A DNA stretch of 64,000 bases, taken from contig NC_053402.1 in assembly GCF_016859285.1 (NCBI RefSeq), positions 25,732,556 through 25,796,555 of the forward strand, in the 5' to 3' direction. This DNA is from Xiphias gladius. Lineage: Eukaryota > Chordata > Actinopteri > Istiophoriformes > Xiphiidae. This document shows, one piece after another, positions 55,673-64,000 of this stretch. A program made the position numbers and the translations under genes. The stretch's first letter is position 1, and the number at the start of each line of letters is the position of its first letter. The notes below the pieces were generated by a model. It was not told the origin of the DNA and searched no databases. It saw nothing but the letters and a program-made list of their open reading frames with translations.

Positions 55673-56859
55673 GTAAGATTTTAAGGCAAAACTCACCTTT
55701 AGCCTACCAGTCCGCTGAGCTAGCGTCAACCCGGGAGCTAGCTTTAGCCACTGAGCTAAACACGTTTCCAACTGTGTGGGACACAGGCGGTTCACCTGTG
55801 TAACTAACCTGTGAATCCACGCAGTTACTATTGGACTGAGGTTAGATAAAAAAACAAAAAACAAAACAGCTGTGTTTCTGTATATTAGTGTGCACAGCGG
55901 CTGAGCTGCGTTCAATAACAACACGTTCAGTAATGTTTGAAACAGCGGTTTTTAATCAGGTGTTAAAGTCTCCAAACGACGAATCTGTCTCTTCAACTCT
56001 TCAACCAGTAAATCCACTTGGTTCTCCTGGAGACACGTGACTAACAGATTACTCACCTGGACTGTTATGTATCACATCGTGTATCCCACCTGTTGTTTAT
56101 CAGCTTCACCGGATCCGCCTTCCTCCACCCAGATCAGACTGCACTCGTGTATTCTGTTACCAGCAATGCACAGTGTAGATCCAGCAAACAGTAGAGATGT
56201 GACTCGGTGAGACTCTCGGATGGTCTACTTTAGGCTTCACAGCAGTGAACGTGTGAACAGGTCTCTGTCCTGGGGGAGGAGGACGTGTGGAGCCAGGACT
56301 GACATGATGATTCTTCTCCAGTCTCACTCCTAACCTGACGTTTAAAGTGAGCCAGTAGTGACTCTCTGTCGTTGGTCGATGGCTCTTGTACCTGTGGTAT
56401 ATTATTTTATCATATGATGTGAACCCTAAGTTTACTATTCACTGTTGTCAGAGGATATTTATGTAGACTCACTTCTTATTTCACGTCAGCCTGGCCTCAT
56501 ATGGAGTTATACTAATTAATATGTTTGTGTCGTGCCAATTCAGTATCCCTGTTATTGGTCTTTATATGTTCATGTAATCAGGTTAGAGAGGGTCTTTACT
56601 TTGATGTTTTCAGATTTTTCCTCTTTACATTTTGTCCTTTTCTTCTGAATTTGCTGCTGTCAGATTGTACACAGACTATTTCTTTCTTCACCTCCTTTTC
56701 TACAGTCCTTGTGTATTTGTTCTTTTAATGGGCATTTATATCAGGGTCAGCTCTTTATACTGAAGTTGATATTGGTCCCTCAGTATGTAAATCTTTGTCA
56801 TTATAAATCATACTCTTCATTGTATATATGTGAAGTTTAAGGATACATGAGCTTTGCTG

Positions 56860-56860
<1 letters not shown>

Positions 56861-56923
<63 letters not shown>
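56861..56923. repeat. (CA)n-(TA)n compound microsatellite
   Basis: About 20 bp of CA passing directly into about 40 bp of TA. Confidence 0.95.
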
Positions 56924-56925
<2 letters not shown>

Positions 56926-57947
56926 CTGTAACATTTTATTTTTATTGTAATTGTCCTTGTTACACGGACTGACTCTCTCATACTTTCTAAATAAGCTGTG
57001 ATGTGTTTTGGTCTTTAAACTCCGAACAGTTAATGGTCAACGTCCTCCTCCTGCTGCTCGCTCACCGAATACACTTATCAAGACATTGTGCAGCTCAGCG
57101 CACGTTCCAGTAGTATTTTACATTTTTTAATTAAAATATTTAGTTTATAAAACACGTATACAAACAATACATTCCGCTCTAATTAAGTAAATAATGTTAA
57201 TAATAATAATAATAAATACAAAACATATACAGAACTTTAAAATAGAAGCATTTAAATGGACTGACAGTAAAACAGAACAAATGCAACAATCACGGTTCAT
57301 CTACTCGTCCACACTGTAAAGAAAACGTCTTTAAGAAGAAGCTCTTCCTTTATCTCCTCAGACCTTTAGTTGTGATTACTGAGATATGAAATATGTGATG
57401 TGTGACCCCTCCCCACCTGCCTTGTTATTAACTGTGTGGACCTACAGAAAATGATCTTTCCAATCCAAATAATATGGTTGTTGTAAAACTATTATATGTC
57501 TTGACAAAGCTAATAAACTACAGATCAGAGATCAGGTGCATTTGCTTTCTGCTCACTCTGCTACTCGCACCAGTAAAACAGAGGAAGCCTCAGACATCTC
57601 AGATGAACCAGAATCATGTTATTTCATGTTATTCTCTTAGTTTCTTAGAGTTAAATCTGACAGAGTTCATCAAATGTTTACGGACAATAAGGTTGTCTGG
57701 TTTGGTTAGAAAATGACCAACCAGCATGAATCCGGTCTCACAAATTCTACTAATTCTACTGATTAGTGATCCACAAGAACTGGTTCCAACAACAACGACA
57801 ACGACATGACTTTATCAGGAGAAATAAATATTATTTTGTTTTAATGACACAGAATTGACTAGCCTAACATGTCACAATGTCCCTTTTTAAAGCCGCCGTA
57901 CAACCGGGTTCATTTTAAGGTGTTTACCTGTGTGATATCATCAGGTA

Positions 57948-58459
57948 ATGGCGACGTCAGAGCGTGATGTCATCGACTTCCTGGCGTTGGAGCGAGAGCT
58001 GCGAGCGGCGGTCGAGTCTGACCGGAGATACCAGCGAGAGAATGAAGCTAAACTGAGAGCCGTCAGCCAGAGAGTCGCCTCCTACAGGGAATACAGGTAA
58101 CTCCAGGGGCCGGGAAACACCTCCAGGAGGCTTTGAAGAAGAGTTTTCCAAAACCAGGAGCCTCCAAAATCATCTCAGGGGTTCTTTGACGTAGTTCCAG
58201 GAAGTTTTACAATAATCCAGGGCGCCTTGAAATAGTTCCAGGTTCATTAAATAAACTCTAGGGTTCCTTGATGTAGTTCCAGGATTCTTGGGAATATTCC
58301 AAGGGTCCTTAAAGTATTTCCAGGCTGCGTCTTACATGTGTTTTTGTCTCTGTCAGAGACCTGGTCCTGACCTGTCACCTGAAGCCTCTGGAGAAGAAAG
58401 ATAAAGACGGAGCCCCACGGAAACAGCCCTGGAACCCCGTGGCATCAAGCAACAAGTGA
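57948..58459 (+). CDS. ccdc103: ccdc103-like protein, short form (83 residues)
   Basis: Two coding exons, 57,948-58,096 and 58,357-58,459, join in phase (49 codons plus 2 nt) and end at TGA, giving 83 residues. The text [19 protein letters not shown], then [19 protein letters not shown] and [13 protein letters not shown] matches the N-terminal dynein-attachment region of CCDC103 (DNAAF19), which helps anchor axonemal dynein arms in cilia. ATG follows three bases after the acceptor. The human protein has about 242 residues with a C-terminal RPAP3-like domain; this is absent, and the following DNA has an AATAAA near 58,806 and then degenerate repeats. It may be a truncated paralogue, a short isoform, or a lineage-specific loss. 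Confidence 0.75.
58100..58335 (+). repeat. Degenerate minisatellite in ccdc103-like intron
   Basis: Imperfect units of the type 'ggggttctttgacgtagttc', 'caggaagttttacaataatc' and 'agggttccttgatgtagttc' fill nearly all of the 260-bp intron. It belongs to the same phrase family as the arrays at 17.3, 39.0 and 59.2 kb. Confidence 0.65.
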
Positions 58460-59164
58460 TACCTGGTCACCGTAGCAATGAGGAACACAAAAACCCCGTG
58501 TTTTTAAATCCTTGAACATTTTTACTGTGATCCTAATTAAAACATGTTGCTGTCCCATGAAACCCATGTATCTATAGGGCATAAAAACTTTCCAGGACTT
58601 TTCAACTCAGTCCTGGAACCTTTTTCACATGATCCAGCAGGTTTAAATGGTTTATTGTTTTGTACTTCATCCTTCAGTTTATGTGAAAAATTCAAAATCA
58701 CCAGATGTGGAGATGCGTGGTTTGGATTGGACAGTAAATATGATCACACATGGTGCTGATGTTTAAATCCGAAAACAACGATAAAAAGACAGATGTTAAT
58801 GAACCCACCAATAAATAGAATTAAATGCTTTGTTCTGCTCTGTCAACTATCAGAGTTTGTCTGGTAACTTTGACATCCTCCTCAGTTGTTGCCGATATTG
58901 AAAACTAAATCGTGACTTTTGTAACTGACTCTGGTATATGCTGTTATTTATTCATTTCTGTGCACTTTCTGTCATAACGTTTCAAACATTCTGTCTGTTA
59001 CTTCAGCTCTTTATAAACTATTGTTATTTCCTCTGATGTGAAAAAGGAAGTGGTTTATGCTGAGCAGGTTCACACACAGAGGCACAGAAGAGGAAACACT
59101 CTTACAGTTCTCACTCTGAACTTATTTATGGAGGCCAAAACTCTCACACTGATGCTGCCAGCCA

Positions 59165-60060
59165 GTGTGGTCCTTGAGTCCATCAAGAGGTGTCGGGGAT
59201 CATTCAAGTACTCCCAGGGTCCTTTAGAGGGCTCCAGAGGCACAGGGGTTCTTCAGTCCTCTGGTGAGACCCAAGGGCCCATTTCAAGGACCCATTGAAC
59301 CTTTTGTAAGCACCCAGCCCTTGGAGTCATCATGGAAACTCATTTAAGGACTTATTTAAAGGAGTCCAGGAGCCCTAACATTGATCCATGGAGTCTCTCA
59401 CAAGCACCCTTGAAACTCACTAAGTCTGGATGGACCCCAGGACCCATTTCAGGTTCCCTTGAGCTCATTCAGAGCCCCCTGGAGACTTTTAAAAAATGTA
59501 ATGGATTCTCGTGAGGGCCTTTAATGTCCCTTAAGTAATTCCAGGTCCCTCGAAAAGGACTCAAAATGAGTCTAGGGGGTCATTTCAGATTCCAGAGATC
59601 CTTAAAAGTTTCTAGGATGATTGTCCAGCATCCAGCATCCTTGAAGGGCTTCCAGGAGTCCTTAAAATGGCTTCTGGGATCCTTCCAGAGTTGGCAGGAA
59701 TCTTACGAGGATTTTGTGATTCCCTGTGGGAATTTAAGGGTCCCTGAACAATTAAGGAACTCCTTTAAATTGCTCTAGGGGTCCTTTGAGACTTCCAGGA
59801 TCCTCGTGAGAGCTATGTTTTACCACCAAGAACATTCCAGTAGTCCTGAAAGGAGTCCATGTGTCTTTGAATTGGGTCCTGGCATCCTTTCATATTTTGT
59901 GTTGATGTGTACAGGAGTTCCAGGATCTTACCAGGAGTCCTTGAGGAAGTTTCAAGGATTATTATGAGCATTCAGTAGTTTGCATGGTTCTTCGAAAAGG
60001 TTCCAGCCGGTGTTCAGCGTTGCAACGGGCCCTAAAAAAGTTCCAGGATGCTTACGAGAT
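59165..60060 (+). repeat. Degenerate minisatellite upstream of abi3
   Basis: About 900 bp of imperfect units such as 'gggtcctttagagggctcca', 'ttccaggagtccttaaaatg' and 'ccaggatcctcgtgagagct'. Units average about 30-45 bp with heavy divergence. It abuts the abi3 promoter. Confidence 0.7.
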
Positions 60061-60313
60061 CCGTTTCTGTTCGATAAAACGGTTCCGGTACTAGTGAGGA
60101 GTGAGTCGTCTGTCAGAGCAGAGAGGATCGTTTGTGTGAGCGGAATTAAACCCGCACCTCTGACAGCGACAGGAGGAGACGCCACCAGAGCTCCGACCTG
60201 CGAACTTCAACTCTCCCGTGGATTTATTCATTTTCGTCTTCTTTCTTCTTCTGGTGGGTTTTTACACTTTGGTTCAGATTGAGTTCCGCTTCTCCTTTAA
60301 CTGACTTTAACAG
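60040..60313 (+). promoter_or_regulatory. abi3: abi3 promoter region and non-coding exon 1
   Basis: Moderately CpG-rich sequence leads to an exon ending 'ctgactttaacag' with donor gtaata at 60,314. The next acceptor at 61,121 opens the first coding exon. The start site is not defined. Confidence 0.45.
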
Positions 60314-60492
60314 GTAATAGTGTTGCGGCTGCTTCACGTGCAGGATTAAAAAAAAAAAACCATAATTGGTGATTATAAATGCCAGAGTTTCAGAGCGACC
60401 TCCTCACGTCAGATCGAAACCTGATTTATAAACAGTTTGATTCAGACAGAGAGTTAAAGTTTCCGGACAGTCAACAAGTTTGAAACTCTACC

Positions 60493-60710
60493 AGAGGTGG
60501 ATGAAGTAAAAGTACTAATACCACTCAAAAATTACCGCTACAAGTAAAAGTCCTGCATCGAAAATGTTACTTAAGTAAAACTTTGTAAATATAATCAGGA
60601 AAATGTGGTTTTGCTTCTTTATATTATATCGTTAGATTATTACTGATGCAATAATGTGTAAACAGCATTTTACTGTTGTAGCTTGTTGAGGTGGAGCTAA
60701 CTTTTCTTTT
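60493..60710 (+). mobile_element. Percomorph 'ttacttaagtaaaa' dispersed element
   Basis: Contains 'ccagaggtggatgaagtaaa', 'caagtaaaagtcctgcatcg', 'aatgttacttaagtaaaact' and 'gcattttactgttgtagctt', wording known from one of the most abundant percomorph repeats. It is directly followed by a hAT-like MITE. Confidence 0.8.
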
Positions 60711-61046
60711 TAGGACTGCAACTAATGATTCTCTTTATTATGGATTTATCTGCAGATGATTTTCTTGATTAATCGATTGTTTGGTTTGTGAAAATTCAGA
60801 AAATAGTGAGAAATGTCACAGGTACTCAGAGCCAGAAGTGAAACCTTCGCACTGTTTGGTCCAAAGCTCAAAATTATCAACAACAAATTGAAATGATTAA
60901 AAGAAAAGCAGCAAATCCTCACAATTGAGAAGCAGGAACCAGGAAATGTTTGGCATTTTTACATAAAAAATGATTAAATAACTGTCAAAATAATTAATTT
61001 CCTGGTCAACGAACTTCTTGGTAGGTCAACAGATTGTTTCAGCAAT
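60711..61046. mobile_element. hAT-like MITE, copy 4
   Basis: Starts 'taggactgcaactaatgatt' and has the interior 'gattaatcgattgtttggtt' and 'cacaattgagaagcaggaac'. It ends near 61,046. It lies in abi3 intron 1, back to back with the preceding element and 75 bp upstream of the first coding exon. Confidence 0.75.
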
Positions 61047-61130
61047 ACTTGTATTTACTGTTGGGTGGCTTAATCTATGATTTTGAAAAATAAAATCTGA
61101 TTTTCTGTGTAAACCCTTCAGACTGTGATC

Positions 61131-61813
<683 letters not shown>

Positions 61814-62389
61814 TGATGGTTACGACCAGAGATTATATCGTCATTATTTTATAATGGAAATACGGTCAAAATAAGTCCCATTTGAAGCTCTTATCAGACA
61901 GTGGACCAGGAGGAGGGTCTGGTAACTTATTTGGGATGACATCCTACACTCTAAAAATCACTGGGTTAAGTGAATCCATTTGTGTCAACACAACACTAAC
62001 GCACTACTGGATTAACTTTACCCACTACCCATGGTTCGTTCAAGGTTCAAAGTTCACGGCTCAGTTCAGTGATCGTACGGTTGAATCAACACCCGTGAAA
62101 CAGCTTCAAGACATACTGAACATTATAACCTTCATGAAGGAGGATTTTTTACAGGACTGTCGAAGCAGGCTGCATTAGTTTTTGAGTGGTGTACCTAATA
62201 AACTGACAACTGAGTGTAGAATACAATAAAACAGTAAAACAGGGAGTAAAACGGAGCAAATATATAAAAGCAGCATCAAAGGGAGAATTAAAAAGGAAAA
62301 CTAAATTTTATTTGTTTTTGACAGTACTACGGCAGTGCTTGTTCAGTTTGTGCCTGTCAGTAGAGGTTGACTGCTGGGCCTTTATTTAT

Positions 62390-62625
62390 ATTTATATATT
62401 TATATATATAAATAAACATCTACACATACACATATATATATGTGCATGTGTGTGTATATATATATATATATATATAATATATTATATATTATATAAATAT
62501 AATATATATATATATATATATAATATATATTATATATTATATAAATATATAATATATAATATATATATAAATATATAATATATATATTATATATAATATA
62601 TATATTATATATTATATCAGTATCA
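62390..62625. repeat. Long (TA)n-rich microsatellite
   Basis: About 230 bp of almost pure A/T in TATA, TAATATAT and ATATAAAT patterns. Open frames rich in I and Y here are artefacts. Confidence 0.95.
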
Positions 62626-63045
62626 GTATCTTAGCTGTTCCTAGGACTGCGCTCTTCTGGACAGAGACCTCAGATGTTGTACCCGGAATCTGCTGGAGCC
62701 ATTCTCCCAGTTTGTGGGTCACAGCCCCCAGTGCTCCAATTACCACTGGCACCACTGCTGCCTTTACTCCCCACATCTTTTCCAGCTCCTCTTTCAGCCC
62801 TCGGTATTTTTCGATCTTCTCGTGTTCCTTCTTCTTGATGTTGCTGTCGCTTGGGATCGCTACGTCCATCACTACTGCCTTCTTCTGTTGTTTGTCGATC
62901 AACACGATGTCCGGTTGGTAGCCATCACCAGTTTGTCATTCTGGATCTGGAAGTCCCAAAGGATCTTGGCTTGGTCATTCGCAACCACCTTAGGAGGTGT
63001 CTTCCATTGTGACCTTGGGACTTCCAACCCATACTCAGTGCAGAT
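62626..63045 (-). mobile_element. Non-LTR retrotransposon C-terminal fragment
   Basis: The minus strand reads, from 63,045 down, YGLEVPRSQWKTPPK-like text, a broken joint near 62,920, then KKAVVMDVAIPSDSN, KYRGLKEELEKMWGVKAAV, VPVVIGALGAVTHKLGEWL and VQKSAVLGTAKIL. This is the end of the reverse-transcriptase polyprotein of a fish LINE; I leave the clade open. A frame break separates the two halves, and the true 3' end after KIL is missing where the TA repeat begins. Confidence 0.8.
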
Positions 63046-63093
63046 ATATATTAAAAAAAAAAAAAATTATATATATATAAAAATATAAATATT

Positions 63094-63234
63094 CCAGGTG
63101 CAGGCTGTGCAGAGATGCTCCTGAGACAGTTCAGGACATAGTAGCAGGGTGTAATATGCAGGCAGGAACAGCGTACATGGAACGCCATAACCAAGTGGCT
63201 GGCATACTGTACGGGAACATCTGCACTGAGTATA
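63094..63234 (+). mobile_element. Non-LTR retrotransposon fragment, opposite orientation
   Basis: The plus strand encodes CRLCRDAPETVQDIVAGC, a post-RT zinc-knuckle-like CxxC motif (usual His changed to Asp), followed by AYMERHNQVAGILYGNICTEY. This is the part of the same polyprotein that should directly precede the minus-strand fragment. Its last 15 bases, 'atctgcactgagtat', also begin the minus-strand fragment. Confidence 0.78.
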
Positions 63235-63250
63235 TATGTATATAATGTTT

Positions 63251-63306
63251 ATATATATATATATATATATATATAAACATGTATGTGTGTATATATATAT
63301 ATATAC
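63251..63306. repeat. (TA)n microsatellite
   Basis: TA repeats interrupted by an 'aaacatgtatgtgtgta' palindromic-looking segment, on the outer side of the split retrotransposon. Confidence 0.9.
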
Positions 63307-63486
63307 ACGTGTATATTCACTGTGCTTCATTATAATTTTAAGAAAGCTTTACAGTTCTTCACTCTTTACTGTATTTCCTACTACTTGTACTTCCCAACAA
63401 TTCATTTTTATCCCTCTGTGGTCGTTTGTTTGGTGTTTTTCTGTTTCTTTTTAGTTTGTGCTGAGAATACAAATCCAACTCATCAC

Positions 63487-63489
<3 letters not shown>

Positions 63490-63529
<40 letters not shown>
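63490..63529. repeat. (GT)n microsatellite
   Basis: About 40 bp of GT repeats in abi3 intron 3. The remaining sequence to the window edge shows no exon that I can recognise. Confidence 0.95.
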
Positions 63530-64000
63530 TAATAGCCTCCTCTCCATCAGGGAGGTTGGACCGACTGAATAAATGAATGAATGAATGGAGCCTCTGTTTT
63601 CTATCTGCTTTGTGTTCACTCACTGTCATTACGAAACTACTGCTGTGATTTAACCTGCTGTCTAACAGTTCTTCATCCTTAATCGGTCCTTCACTCATTC
63701 ATTCATTTATTCATCTGCTAGCTTCAGTCAGTGGTTTGGTCTTGTTTTTCTTGTAATTTTATGTACTAATTTGTGTTTGCTTTGAGATGTGTTTCTTCCT
63801 TTTGTAGTTTTTAGCACAATTAATGTTTTTGTGACTAATTTGTTTTGGAAACTGTAAATAAAATAAGAAAATGAATCTACATAAACACTGTGTTGCATGC
63901 ATGGTTGGCCAGTGTCTCACTAAGGGACTTGTTATTCACCCTTACCAGGCGTGTGTTCAGTAAAAAATAACGTACAGGACAGTGCGAATTTTTTTGCAAT

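Noticed and set aside
61882-62178. 98-codon frame in abi3 intron 3
   Set aside because: No acceptor and donor support it as an exon and it does not match the expected next Abi region (after the ...SSINLIGQ segment). The tail 'gtgtacctaataaactgaca' suggests a dispersed repeat.
62312-62578. Ile/Tyr-rich frame over the TA repeat
   Set aside because: A/T-only microsatellite translation with no coding signal.

Overview
The window is vertebrate nuclear DNA, almost certainly from a ray-finned fish and probably a percomorph. Coding DNA is sparse and split by GT...AG introns. There are many long (CA)n/(GT)n and trinucleotide repeats, a decayed Tc1/mariner element, non-LTR retrotransposon pieces, and several short dispersed elements that I know from percomorph genomes. 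Gene content (arhgap27, a ccdc103-like gene, an abi3-like gene) matches the neighbourhood of human 17q21. No bacterial-style operon, CRISPR array or phage is present. All identifications were made by reading; no search was run.

Layout. 1-9,600: no convincing gene; simple repeats, a telomere-like (TTAGGG-related) array at 2.86-3.65 kb and a T/G/C-rich cryptic repeat at 6.5-7.2 kb. 9,640-10,440: a possible promoter and a possible very small spliced reading frame. 11,060-13,800: a clear gene for an unnamed protein of about 280-315 residues (main exon 12,030-12,869). 13,800-20,700: intergenic. 20,730-49,449 plus a long 3' UTR: arhgap27, reconstructed here as 19 coding exons with consistent phase, 1,013 codons, encoding SH3, two WW, PH and RhoGAP domains. 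49,450-53,730: its probable 3' UTR, largely made of a mosaic tandem array of two unit types (about 166 and 270 bp). 55,550-58,810: a ccdc103-like gene with only 83 codons. 59,960 to the right edge: an abi-family gene, probably abi3, with a non-coding first exon and two coding exons; the rest lies outside the window.

The genes share orientation (+) but not an obvious pathway. Arhgap27 (a GAP for Rac/Cdc42-type GTPases, linked to endocytosis) and Abi3 (WAVE-complex adaptor family) both act on Rac-driven actin remodelling. Ccdc103 family members serve dynein-arm attachment in cilia.

The most interesting observations are: the two-unit mosaic array placed directly behind the arhgap27 stop codon; an inverted repeat of about 150 bp that brackets a RhoGAP coding exon; loss of the third WW domain; the truncated ccdc103-like protein; one degenerate 'GGTCCTTGAGGAGG' minisatellite language that recurs at five or more separate places; a decayed 1.2 kb purine-biased array; a clean 68-bp minisatellite; and a retrotransposon fragment split into opposite orientations around a 15-bp overlap. 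I did not find a demonstrable new biological system.
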